Assembly: GCA_902771735.1 (NCBI GenBank)
Contig: CACXXO010000001.1
Location: forward strand, 62,001-126,000
Length of the DNA stretch: 64,000 nt
Reading direction: 5' to 3'
Source: an uncultured Bacteroidota bacterium
GTDB taxonomy: Bacteria > Bacteroidota > Bacteroidia > Bacteroidales > P3
Every line of letters begins with the position of its first letter. The first letter of the stretch is position 1. Positions 54,395 through 62,438 of this stretch are shown in pieces. The position numbers were made by a program, and so were the translations under genes. Below the pieces are notes generated by a model. It worked only from the letters and a program-made list of their open reading frames with translations. It ran no database searches and was not told where the DNA came from.

Positions 54395-54510
54395 CAACCG
54401 CCTCCCTCCTCCCACCCATCTCCCTACCAACTCCCACCATGGTAGGAGTTGGTAGGGAGATGGGTGGGAGTTGGTAGGGAGATGATACGGAGTATGAAGC
54501 ACTTAGAGAG
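54395..54510 (-). repeat. 11-bp ladder repeat, copy E
   Basis: Read on the minus strand: a decayed edge with CTAAG, then five boxes (plus-strand starts 54489, 54478, 54467, 54456, 54445), the centre CACCATGGTA, and inverted boxes at 54428 and 54417, with degenerate ones further out. The inner arms are complementary over about 30 bp with one mismatch, so this copy can form a long hairpin. It lies in the 353-bp gap between the DMT transporter and the glucan synthase gene, upstream of the latter's promoter. The rest of the gap is AT-rich with a small GC-rich inverted repeat near 54360-54390. Confidence 0.88.
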
Positions 54511-54576
54511 GTCTCAAAAATTCCCTCGAAGCGTTTTTTTCAAAAAAAAGAAAAAAAATGTATAAAATACTGATAA

Positions 54577-55560
54577 TCAAATAAAGAAAAGGGACACCCC
54601 GCCTACCGAAAGCACGGCGCCGAGAATCTCGCGCAGGGTAACCTTCTCATGGAAAAAGATAGCCGAAGGGGCGATGATCAGCACGGGGGTGAGAGCGAAA
54701 AGGGTTTGGGCGATGCCGGTGGAGGTGTACATGGTTGCGAGAAGTGAAGCCGAGACGCCTATGAAGGGGCCGAAGACGGTGGCGCCCAAAAGGCACCACA
54801 TGGCGCGGCGGTCGGTGGCGGCGCGGTGGAGTTTCTCTTTCCAGTCGGGATTGAAAAGCCTGAGGAACAGGAAGAATCCAACCAGGCCCACCGAGGCGCG
54901 GATGAACGTGGCGGCGAATGGGATGTAGAGAGAGGGGGAGACCGAAGGGGCAAGAACATGGGTTGAGAAGGCAGCGTAGTAGTGTTCGAGGCCTATCTTG
55001 CTCAGCACCAGTCCAAATCCCTGACAGATTCCCGCCACTGCGGCGAAAAACACCCCTTTTTTCGGCAGAGATAACGCCACAGCGTTCTTGCGGGGATGGA
55101 CAGGAGAGGGGGTGTCGGAGTGAGGGGAAGGGCTTTTGGAGAGGATGGAGAGAACAATTCCGCTGAGGGTTATAAACATACCGAGGATGGCGATGGGGCG
55201 CAAGCGTTCGCCGAGGAGGAGGAAACCCGTGAGTGCCGCCGTAGGCGCGGAGAGGGTCATGAAGAGCTGGCCGATACGAGAGCCGATATAGATGTAACCC
55301 TGCATGAGGCAGTAGTCGCCTATCACATACCCCACCACACCGCTCAGGGCCAGCCACATCCAAGTGTCTCCATCGGCATAGCGCGGCCATGGGGTGCCCA
55401 TCATAAGCCACAAGGTTGATGACAACAGAATGAGAGACATTGACATGCGCAAGGTGTTGAGCGGCAGGGATCCCATGCGTTTTGAGGCCACCTCGGCAAA
55501 GAGGGCGGTGGCCGTCCACGACAGGGCTACAAACAATGCTATGGTTTCTCCTATAAACAT
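54577..55560 (-). CDS. EamA/DMT-family metabolite transporter
   Basis: This is 327 residues from the ATG at 55560 (MFIGETIALFVALSWTATALFAE), the usual DMT opening; a start at 55593 would add a charged stretch. Ten hydrophobic segments form two EamA repeats, the first ending GERLRPIAILGMFITLSGIVL and the second FHEKVTLREILGAVLSVGGVSLF, joined by a Ser/Pro-rich loop (SKSPSPHSDTPSPVHP). It exports small metabolites at the inner membrane; substrate unknown. No terminator is obvious after it. Confidence 0.88.
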   Translation of the reverse strand: MFIGETIALFVALSWTATALFAEVASKRMGSLPLNTLRMSMSLILLSSTLWLMMGTPWPRYADGDTWMWLALSGVVGYVIGDYCLMQGYIYIGSRIGQLFMTLSAPTAALTGFLLLGERLRPIAILGMFITLSGIVLSILSKSPSPHSDTPSPVHPRKNAVALSLPKKGVFFAAVAGICQGFGLVLSKIGLEHYYAAFSTHVLAPSVSPSLYIPFAATFIRASVGLVGFFLFLRLFNPDWKEKLHRAATDRRAMWCLLGATVFGPFIGVSASLLATMYTSTGIAQTLFALTPVLIIAPSAIFFHEKVTLREILGAVLSVGGVSLFFI

Positions 55561-55632
55561 GCTACATTCTGTGACGTTGCTCCATCTCGGCAAAGCAAAC
55601 GGGTTTGTTAGCCACCCCTAACTGCTCTGCCC

Positions 55633-55652
55633 GAAATGCCACGTGGCATTTC
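55633..55652. promoter_or_regulatory. Perfect 20-bp palindrome, possible operator
   Basis: GAAATGCCACGTGGCATTTC is a perfect palindrome in the 205-bp divergent gap between the DMT transporter (start 55560) and the lipoprotein gene (start 55766). It has no T-run. It could be an operator for a dimeric regulator of either gene. I see no clear TAnnTTTG box on either side. Confidence 0.45.
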
Positions 55653-55765
55653 TCTTGCTCGACTTACGCAACATGCGAAGTAACGCCGATGGCATCTTTT
55701 TATTGCCTCTTCATACAATAAAAATTTCATCTTCGCGTTGTACTCTAAAATAAATTATATTTATT

Positions 55766-56518
55766 ATGAAACGGTTCGTTTATCTCTTCGCATTGGCGAC
55801 AGTGTCGCTCTTCGCTTCCTGCAGCATCTACCATCCCCAGGCTGTGGACATCCCGCTGATCAACCACGCCGAGGATGTACGCGTCGATGCGTCGCTGGGC
55901 ATGTCGTCGTGGATCCTCCCCGATGTCGTCACCCTCAATGTCACAGCCTCCTACGGCTTCAACGATTGGCTTGCTGGACAGGCCCACATCAACTACGGTG
56001 GCGAGAATGTCTACGCCCAGCTGGCTCCCGGATTCTATCGTCCCTTTGGCGAGCATTCGGTGCTGGAGACCTACATCGGCATGGGTATGGGCGGTTCGTG
56101 GCGCGACAACATCAAGCACTCCGACGCCAATGCCAACGACACCACCACCTACAGCTACTACAGCTACTCCGGCAGGTTCCTCCTGCCTTTTGCCCAAACC
56201 AACGTCGGCTGGCACGACCTCACGGCGGCACACATCGACCTCGCCTTCGGTCTGAAGGTCGGTGCCTACTTGCCCGATTTCGACTACAAGAAGTACGATG
56301 AGAACGACGCCATCATTGCCGGCAGCGAGCGCGACTACACTACGGCCAACCTGCTGGTGGAGCCGCAGGTGCTCTTCCGCATCGGTGGCGAGCACTTGAG
56401 GTTCAACGTTAAATTGGGCTTCGCATGGCTGAGCGATGTCTTCTCCGACAACTCGAACTCCGGACCCTTTACTGCCGATTTGGTCACGCTCTCCACGGGT
56501 CTCACATTCTGCTTTTGA
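55766..56518 (+). CDS. Lipoprotein with predicted beta-barrel body, unknown function
   Basis: This 250-residue protein has N-terminus MKRFVYLFALATVSLFASCS with a lipobox (Cys19). The remainder has amphipathic strands with Gly/Tyr-rich turns (LNVTASYGFNDWLAGQAHINYGG in pieces, GSWRDN, YSYYSYSGRFLLPF, LRFNVKLGFAWL) and ends TLSTGLTFCF. That is more like a small barrel than a globular lipoprotein, an unusual mix. No family recognised. It lies 3 bp before an esterase gene and is probably co-transcribed with it and the U32 gene. Confidence 0.65.
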   Translation: MKRFVYLFALATVSLFASCSIYHPQAVDIPLINHAEDVRVDASLGMSSWILPDVVTLNVTASYGFNDWLAGQAHINYGGENVYAQLAPGFYRPFGEHSVLETYIGMGMGGSWRDNIKHSDANANDTTTYSYYSYSGRFLLPFAQTNVGWHDLTAAHIDLAFGLKVGAYLPDFDYKKYDENDAIIAGSERDYTTANLLVEPQVLFRIGGEHLRFNVKLGFAWLSDVFSDNSNSGPFTADLVTLSTGLTFCF

Positions 56519-56521
56519 TAA

Positions 56522-57451
56522 ATGATGAAACGCGGAATTCTTTGTTCACTGATCCTGGTTCTCCAGATGGCCTGCCTGTCGGCCCAGGAGGTGAAGACCT
56601 ATGGCTTCGTGGAGCGGGACTCGACGCTCTACCTTGATGTCTACCGTCCCGCCTCTCCGCGCGCCGACAAGGCTTGTGTGTTCACCCTGTTCGGTGGCGG
56701 ATTCGTCACTGGCGAACGCAACAACGCCCTGCAGCGCACCATTGGCAAGATGCTCTCCGAACGCGGTTTCACCGTGGTCAGCATCGACTATCGGCTGGGA
56801 TTGAAGGACACAGTGAAGATGAAGGAATTCAAGGGGATACGTGGGATGCAGGGTATGTTCCAATACTGCATCGACATCGCCGTCGAGGACTGCGCCGCCG
56901 CCATAGGCTGGCTCTGTGCCCACGCCGACGAGCTGGGGATTGACACCGCCAAGATGGTGCTTACCGGCAACTCCGCAGGGGCCATCACGGTACTGCAGCT
57001 CGACTGGTGCCGGGCCAACGGTTTATCCCAGGCTTCGGCACTCCCTTCCGGCTGGCGTCCTGCCGCTGTGGTGCCCTATGCCGGCGGTATCATGAGCCAC
57101 GGAAAACCCACCTGGAAAACACCTCCCGCCCCCACCATGCTGATGCATGGAACGAAAGATAAGATTGTGGCCTACAAGAAGTTCCCGCCGCTGCTGTCGT
57201 ACTCCCTGTATGGTGCCAAAAAGGTGCATAAGCAGATGACGAAACAGGGCTACCCCTGCTGGATTATCCGCTTCGAGGGCATAGGCCACGAGGTTGCCTC
57301 ATGGCTACCCGGAAGCGTGGACCTCTTCTGTGCGTTCGTCAATCAGGCCCTCGCCGGCCGCATCAGCGAACTCGATGCTACGATGAAAGATACCAAACTT
57401 GTTCCCACACGGTGGACGGATATGACTGTCAAGGATTTGTATGCCAGATAA
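56522..57451 (+). CDS. Secreted alpha/beta-hydrolase (esterase/lipase-like)
   Basis: This 309-residue protein has a signal peptide (MMKRGILCSLILVLQMACLSAQ). The BD-FAE/HSL-like esterase pattern is visible: oxyanion motif FTLFGGGFVTGERNN, SIDYRLG, nucleophile elbow TGNSAGA (Ser), and a late acid/His region (HGTKDKIVAY with Asp; EGIGHEVA with His). It should cleave esters, perhaps acetyl or feruloyl groups on polysaccharides, in the periplasm or outside; the substrate is inferred. It overlaps the U32 gene by 11 bp. Confidence 0.85.
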   Translation: MMKRGILCSLILVLQMACLSAQEVKTYGFVERDSTLYLDVYRPASPRADKACVFTLFGGGFVTGERNNALQRTIGKMLSERGFTVVSIDYRLGLKDTVKMKEFKGIRGMQGMFQYCIDIAVEDCAAAIGWLCAHADELGIDTAKMVLTGNSAGAITVLQLDWCRANGLSQASALPSGWRPAAVVPYAGGIMSHGKPTWKTPPAPTMLMHGTKDKIVAYKKFPPLLSYSLYGAKKVHKQMTKQGYPCWIIRFEGIGHEVASWLPGSVDLFCAFVNQALAGRISELDATMKDTKLVPTRWTDMTVKDLYAR

Positions 57452-58691
57452 GATTGAAATCATGAGCCCCGTGGGCTCGTACGAGAGCCTGCACGCCGCC
57501 ATCCAGGGTGGCGCCAACGCCATTTATTTCGGCGTGGGCAAACTGAACATGCGTTCCCGCTCGGCGGCCAACTTCACCGTCGGCGACCTGCCGCGCATAG
57601 TGGGCATAGCCCAAGAGGCGGGCATCCGCACCTATCTCACCGTCAATACCATTATATATAATGAAGAAATAGACGAGATGCACGCTCTGCTGCATGCTGC
57701 CCAAGAGGCCGGTGTGAGCGCCATCATCGCCAGCGACATGGCCGTCATCACCTATGCCAACCAGATAGGTCTCGAGGTGCATATCTCCACCCAGTGCAAT
57801 GTCTCCAACACCGAGGCAGTGCGCTACTACTCCCGGTATGCCGACGTCATCGTCACGGCCCGCGAACTGCCTTTGCGGCAGGTAGCGGAAATCACGCAGT
57901 TTATCCGCGACGAGGACATCCGCGGCCCCAAAGGCGAGTTGGTGCAGGTGGAGGTATTTGCCCACGGAGCCCTGTGTATGAGCGTCAGCGGCAAATGCTA
58001 CCTCTCGCTCGACAACTACAACTACTCGGCCAACCGGGGAGCCTGCCTGCAGGTGTGCCGCCGCGGATACATAGTGAAGGACAAGGAGAGCGACCTGGAG
58101 CTGGAGATAGACAACGAGTATATCATGTCGCCCAAGGACCTCTGTACCATTGGCTTCCTCGACAAGATAGTGAAAGCAGGTGTCAAGGTGCTGAAGATTG
58201 AAGGGCGCGGACGCAGCGCCGACTATGTGCGCACCGTCACGGAGTGCTACCGCGAGGCTGTCGAAGCCATTGAGGCGGGGTCCTACAGCAAGGAGAAAAT
58301 CGACCATTGGATGCAGCGGCTCGCCACCGTCTTCAACCGCGGCTTCTGGGACGGCTACTACCTCGGCCGGAGGCTCGGCGAGTGGAGCGAACGCTATGGA
58401 AGCCAGGCCACCGAGAACAAGGTCTACCTCGGCCTCATCCGTAATTACTTTGGCAAGATAAACGTCGCCGAGGTGCAGCTCCAGACCAACGAAACGCTGA
58501 AAGTGGGCGACGAAATCATGGTCATCGGCGAGACCACCGGCGTCTACCGCGACACCGTCAAGGAGCTGCGCACCGACCGCGACCCCGTCGCCGAGGTGCA
58601 TCAGGGAGACCGATTCAGCTTCGCCACCACTGAGTTGCTCCACCGCGGCGACAAGGTCTACCGTGTAGATTCAATAATTGATGAATATTAA
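57441..58691 (+). CDS. Peptidase U32-family protein (TrhP/RlhA-like)
   Basis: This is a 416-residue protein. The N-terminus IEIMSPVGSYESLHAAIQGGANAIYFG and the U32 signature EVFAHGALCMSVSGKCYLS are present, followed by the conserved Cys residues in NRGACLQVCRRGY, which bind an iron-sulfur cluster in characterised relatives. Members act in hydroxylation of tRNA (TrhP) or 23S rRNA (RlhA) rather than proteolysis. The C-terminal beta domain (EVQLQTNETLKVGDEIMVIG) fits. The assignment to tRNA modification is by family only. It overlaps the esterase gene by 11 bp. Confidence 0.9.
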   Translation: MPDKIEIMSPVGSYESLHAAIQGGANAIYFGVGKLNMRSRSAANFTVGDLPRIVGIAQEAGIRTYLTVNTIIYNEEIDEMHALLHAAQEAGVSAIIASDMAVITYANQIGLEVHISTQCNVSNTEAVRYYSRYADVIVTARELPLRQVAEITQFIRDEDIRGPKGELVQVEVFAHGALCMSVSGKCYLSLDNYNYSANRGACLQVCRRGYIVKDKESDLELEIDNEYIMSPKDLCTIGFLDKIVKAGVKVLKIEGRGRSADYVRTVTECYREAVEAIEAGSYSKEKIDHWMQRLATVFNRGFWDGYYLGRRLGEWSERYGSQATENKVYLGLIRNYFGKINVAEVQLQTNETLKVGDEIMVIGETTGVYRDTVKELRTDRDPVAEVHQGDRFSFATTELLHRGDKVYRVDSIIDEY

Positions 58692-58697
58692 GAATTT

Positions 58698-59300
58698 ATG
58701 AAAAAGTACAAAACTTGGGAGATTGTGGTGGCATTGCTGCCGGTATTGTTCGCCATCGATGGCTTTTGGCACTACTACTGTGATGAATATTCGTCGACAC
58801 TGTATCACGCTATAGAACATGCGATTGCGTTTGCATATATCGCCATCTTGGTTTACTCGATTTTCTGTATGTATCGTGGAGCCAAGCATAGCGGTCGTTT
58901 CCCGAAACTGATGCTGGTTCTGCTGATAGCGGTGGCTGCAACGAGATTGTTCGGTTTCGTCAACAGATTCCTTCCTCAAGGACCCACCGAGGACTTTCAG
59001 GTCCCGGTACAATACTATATATATAGCATTCTGAATATTTTCTACATTGTCGTCATGATTTTCGCCACTGTTCGTATGTTTATGGCGAGAAACACCGTGC
59101 CGGCCATTGCATGTACCTGCTTAACAGTGGCGTTTCCGCTGTTGGAAAATTTGTTTTTCAGTCTTATGGTACCCTCTTTCAGCGAGGGCCCGTCGTCTCT
59201 AGCGGTTATTGTTTCCCAGGTATTCTCTCTCTTGTACTCACTCTGCTATAGCTTGATCTTCCTGCATCGAAACGACTTCTATAAACCTGAAACAGAATGA
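58698..59300 (+). CDS. Six-helix membrane protein, unknown
   Basis: This is 200 residues with six hydrophobic segments (IVVALLPVLFAIDGFWHYY, AIAFAYIAILVYSIFCMY, LMLVLLIAVAATRLFGFV, YSILNIFYIVVMIFATVRMF, TVPAIACTCLTVAFPLLENLFF, VIVSQVFSLLYSLCYSLIFL). A His/Asp/Tyr-rich loop (HYYCDEYSSTLYHAIEH) after the first helix could bind metal. I do not recognise a family. It is 6 bp after the U32 gene, and its stop overlaps the ATG of a 24-codon frame. Confidence 0.7.
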   Translation: MKKYKTWEIVVALLPVLFAIDGFWHYYCDEYSSTLYHAIEHAIAFAYIAILVYSIFCMYRGAKHSGRFPKLMLVLLIAVAATRLFGFVNRFLPQGPTEDFQVPVQYYIYSILNIFYIVVMIFATVRMFMARNTVPAIACTCLTVAFPLLENLFFSLMVPSFSEGPSSLAVIVSQVFSLLYSLCYSLIFLHRNDFYKPETE

Positions 59301-59371
59301 CTACGGAACAAGAACAATCATTATTGTTGGCTATCATCGTTGCCGCCAGAATCTTCAATAAAGTGTTTTAA
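59297..59371 (+). CDS. Possible 24-residue small protein coupled to the membrane protein gene
   Basis: The ATG overlaps the preceding stop codon (ATGA), and the frame reads MTTEQEQSLLLAIIVAARIF and then NKVF before TAA. A short hydrophobic segment (SLLLAIIVAARIF) could form a membrane or amphipathic helix. The overlap is the arrangement used for coupled translation in this window (ribF/nitrilase, folA/cinA). It ends 13 bp before radA. There is no homology evidence, so it may be non-coding. Confidence 0.35.
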   Translation: MTTEQEQSLLLAIIVAARIFNKVF

Positions 59372-59384
59372 TCCAATCGCTATC

Positions 59385-60749
59385 ATGGCTAAATCTAAAA
59401 CATATTATTTCTGTCAGGAGTGTGGCTACCAGTCGTCGAGCTGGCTCGGCCGCTGTCCGGAGTGCGGCAAATTCGGCACCTTCTCCGAAGAGGTGGTCAA
59501 AGCCACTTCTACAGCAGGGTCGCGACGAGCCGTGTCGGCAAGTGCATCAACCCCGCAAAGAATTCAGGAGGTAACCTATAGCGAGACGAAGCGCATTGCA
59601 ACCCATTGTGCCGAGTTCGACCGTGTGCTCGGAGGCGGCATCGTTCCCGGCAGCCTCCTGCTTCTGGGTGGCGAGCCCGGCATCGGGAAGAGCACACTGC
59701 TCCTCCAGACAGCCCTCGCCATCCACGACCGCAAACTCCTCTATGTCAGCGGTGAGGAGAGCGAACAGCAAATCAAGATGCGAGCCGACCGCATCGGCAT
59801 CAACACCGACCAATGCTACGTGGTCAGCGAAACTGTCACGCAGCGCATCTTTGAGCATGTCGATGCCGTGCAACCCGATATCCTTGTCGTCGACTCTATA
59901 CAGACCATCTCGACCGAAGAGATTGACTCGCCCGCCGGAAGTGTAAGCCAGATTCGCCAGTGCACCACCGAGTTCCAGCATTATGCAAAGACCACAGGAG
60001 TGCCAGTACTGCTCATCGGCCACATTACAAAGGACGGCACCCTGGCGGGTCCCAAAGTGATGGAACATATCGTCGACGCCGTTCTACAGTTCGAAGGCGA
60101 CCGAAACTATGGCTACCGCATCCTCCGTGCCCTCAAGAACCGCTTCGGCTCGACGGCCGAGATCGGTATTTTTGAGATGCAGGGCAGTGGCTTGCGCGAG
60201 GTGCCTAATCCAAGCGAATTCCTTCTCAGTCAGCGAGACGAAACCCTCAGCGGTGCTGCCGTTGCCGCCACACTCGAAGGCGCACGCCCAATGTTCATCG
60301 AGGTGCAGAGTTTGGTCTCCAGCGCTGTCTACGGTACACCGCAACGCAACGCCAACGGATTCGACATGAGGCGTTTGTCGATGCTTCTGGCAGTGCTGGA
60401 GAAACGCTGTGGATTCAAACTGGGAGCCAAAGATGTCTTCCTGAATATCGCCGGAGGTCTACGCGTCAACGACCCTGCTATCGACCTTGCAGTGGCCTGC
60501 TCCATACTGAGTTCCAATGTCGACATTCCCATTTCACCGCGCATCTGTTTCGCCGCCGAATTGGGTCTGAGCGGCGAGGTACGCCCCGTGGCCCGCGTTG
60601 AGCAACGCATAGCAGAGGCCAACCGTCTGGGTTTCGAAAAAATCTTTATTTCCAAATACAACCTACGCGAGCTGGACGTCAAGCGTTTCCATATCGAAAT
60701 AGTAGCCGTCAGCGTCATCGAGGAGGCTTTCCGGTCACTTTTCGCTTGA
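59385..60749 (+). CDS. radA: DNA repair protein RadA
   Basis: This is 454 residues from the ATG at 59385 (MAKSKTYYFCQECGYQSSSWLGRCPECGKF), the normal start with the C4 zinc finger. RecA-like core: Walker A GEPGIGKST, the RadA-specific KNRFGSTAEIG motif, and a C-terminal Lon-protease-like domain (VFLNIAGGLRVNDPAIDLAVA). RadA is a branch-migration helicase in recombination. The 15 codons upstream of 59385 are not part of the family. Confidence 0.96.
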   Translation: MAKSKTYYFCQECGYQSSSWLGRCPECGKFGTFSEEVVKATSTAGSRRAVSASASTPQRIQEVTYSETKRIATHCAEFDRVLGGGIVPGSLLLLGGEPGIGKSTLLLQTALAIHDRKLLYVSGEESEQQIKMRADRIGINTDQCYVVSETVTQRIFEHVDAVQPDILVVDSIQTISTEEIDSPAGSVSQIRQCTTEFQHYAKTTGVPVLLIGHITKDGTLAGPKVMEHIVDAVLQFEGDRNYGYRILRALKNRFGSTAEIGIFEMQGSGLREVPNPSEFLLSQRDETLSGAAVAATLEGARPMFIEVQSLVSSAVYGTPQRNANGFDMRRLSMLLAVLEKRCGFKLGAKDVFLNIAGGLRVNDPAIDLAVACSILSSNVDIPISPRICFAAELGLSGEVRPVARVEQRIAEANRLGFEKIFISKYNLRELDVKRFHIEIVAVSVIEEAFRSLFA

Positions 60750-60778
60750 AACCATCTCCTTCGGAAAACTTAAAAATA

Positions 60779-61924
60779 ATGATTAAAAAAAATTATCAAG
60801 TGAACAAAGGAAACGAACTGAAACCCAGAATAGGCTTTTTCGGACGACGGAATGTCGGAAAGAGCACCATGATTAATTTTCTCACGGGACAGCAGATAGC
60901 CATTGTTAGCGAGACGGCAGGGACGACGACGGATCCTGTGAAGAAAAGCATGGAGATTGGCGGTATTGGACCGGTTGTGCTCATCGACACGGCAGGCATC
61001 GACGATGAGGGTGATCTTGGAAAGATGCGAGTGGAGAAAAGCATGGCGGCTCTGGCCGAGGTCGACTTGGCGCTATTGCTCTATACCGAAGGCCATTACG
61101 GCGAACCTGAGGAACGTGTGGAACGTTGGTGCTCGGAGCACGGCACACCAATGCTCAAAGTGCTCACCCAAGCGGCAGCCATCGACAAAGAGCAACTGAT
61201 AGACGCCATTAAGAAAGCCCTGCCCGAGAGTGCCTATCGCGGACGGTCGCTATTGGGAGATATTGTTTCTCAGGGAGATACCGTAGTACTGGTAACTCCC
61301 ATCGACAGTTCGGCGCCTGAAGGGAGAATGATCTTGCCACAGGTACAGGTGCTGAGAGACTTAATGGATATTCATGCGCAGGCATTCTTCTGTCAACCGG
61401 AGGAGCTGGCATCGACTCTGGCGTCGCTCAAAAAAACGCCCTCCTTGGTGGTGACCGACAGCCAGGCATTTCAGCGCGTGAACCAGCTGACTCCGAAAGA
61501 AGTACCACTTACATCGTTCAGCGTGGTGTTAGCGCGACAGAAAGGCCTTTTCGCCGAGTACCTTGAGGGCACTCGCAAAATTGGCAACTTGAAGAACGGC
61601 GACCGTGTGCTGCTGCTGGAGAGCTGCACACACAACGTCACCTGCGAAGATATCGGCCGTGTTAAACTCCCAACAGCTTTGAAGAAAGCCACAGGGAAGG
61701 AACTGCAGTTTGACATCCTCGGAGGGCAGTCGCCACTTCCTAAAGAGTTGTCGCAGTATGCGTTGGTAATACAGTGTGGTGGCTGCGTCATCACAGCCCA
61801 GCAGGTGAAAGCACGCCTGCTGCCAGCCCTGGAGGCCGGCGTGCCGGTAAGCAACTACGGCTTGGCATTGGCCTGGTGCAATGGTATATTCGAACGTGCA
61901 ACGAAAATTTTCAACCATGATTAA
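60779..61924 (+). CDS. hydF: [FeFe]-hydrogenase H-cluster maturation GTPase HydF
   Basis: This is 381 residues from the ATG at 60779. GTPase domain: P-loop GRRNVGKST, then SETAGTTTDPV and DTAGIDDEGDLG. The C-terminal iron-sulfur domain carries SCTHN (CxH) and QCGGC, matching the CxH...(H)CxxC cluster motif of HydF, although the residue before the last pair is Gln here (IQCGGC) where many have His. HydF is the scaffold that delivers the 2Fe unit to HydA. hydA, hydE and hydG are not in the window. It overlaps folA by 8 bp. Confidence 0.94.
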   Translation: MIKKNYQVNKGNELKPRIGFFGRRNVGKSTMINFLTGQQIAIVSETAGTTTDPVKKSMEIGGIGPVVLIDTAGIDDEGDLGKMRVEKSMAALAEVDLALLLYTEGHYGEPEERVERWCSEHGTPMLKVLTQAAAIDKEQLIDAIKKALPESAYRGRSLLGDIVSQGDTVVLVTPIDSSAPEGRMILPQVQVLRDLMDIHAQAFFCQPEELASTLASLKKTPSLVVTDSQAFQRVNQLTPKEVPLTSFSVVLARQKGLFAEYLEGTRKIGNLKNGDRVLLLESCTHNVTCEDIGRVKLPTALKKATGKELQFDILGGQSPLPKELSQYALVIQCGGCVITAQQVKARLLPALEAGVPVSNYGLALAWCNGIFERATKIFNHD

Positions 61925-62438
61925 TATTGACAAGAAACCAAACCTAAGCATCATAGTGGCGGTGGCCGAGAACCTGGCCATCGGCAAGAACAACGACCTG
62001 CTGTGGCACCTCAGCAGTGATCTCAAGCGTTTTAAGAAACTCACCATGGGACATCCTGTGGTGATGGGACGCCGCACTTGGGAGAGCCTACCCAAACGTC
62101 CGCTGCCCGGCAGACGCAACATCGTTTTTACACAAAATACTGATTTCAAAGCCGACGGTGCCGAGGTGGTGCATAGCGTGAACAGTCTCTTCGAGGTGCT
62201 AAAGGATTATGACGACGAGGTCTTCGTCATGGGCGGTGCCTCCATCTACCAGTTGTTGCTCCCGTTTACCAACAGACTTTACGTCACACGAGTCTATCGC
62301 GAATTCGACGGCGACGTGTTCTTCCCCGTCATCGACATGTCGGAGTTCAACCTGGTGAGTCTGAGCGACCCCATGTTCGACGAGGAAAGCGGACTGGATT
62401 ATGCTTACGAGGAATACGACAGAAAGTTCAGAATATGA
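61917..62438 (+). CDS. folA: Dihydrofolate reductase
   Basis: This is 173 residues from the ATG at 61917, overlapping the hydF stop by 8 bp. DHFR landmarks: SIIVAVAENLAIGKNNDLLWHLSSDLKRFK (here as the start region), GRRTWESLP, RRNIVFTQ, VMGGASIYQLLLP and VYREFDGDVFFP. It reduces dihydrofolate to tetrahydrofolate using NADPH. The next gene, cinA, starts in an ATGA overlap. A start at 61881 would extend into hydF and is unlikely. Confidence 0.95.
   Translation: MINIDKKPNLSIIVAVAENLAIGKNNDLLWHLSSDLKRFKKLTMGHPVVMGRRTWESLPKRPLPGRRNIVFTQNTDFKADGAEVVHSVNSLFEVLKDYDDEVFVMGGASIYQLLLPFTNRLYVTRVYREFDGDVFFPVIDMSEFNLVSLSDPMFDEESGLDYAYEEYDRKFRI

Noticed and set aside
54395-54510. Possible CRISPR array because of regular short repeats.
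   Set aside because: Units are 7 bp with 4-bp linkers and invert at a centre; there are no spacers of 30 bp or more and no cas genes.
57429-58643. A 404-codon minus-strand frame across the U32 gene.
   Set aside because: The plus strand encodes a full U32 protein with the family signature; the antisense frame is a by-product of codon bias.
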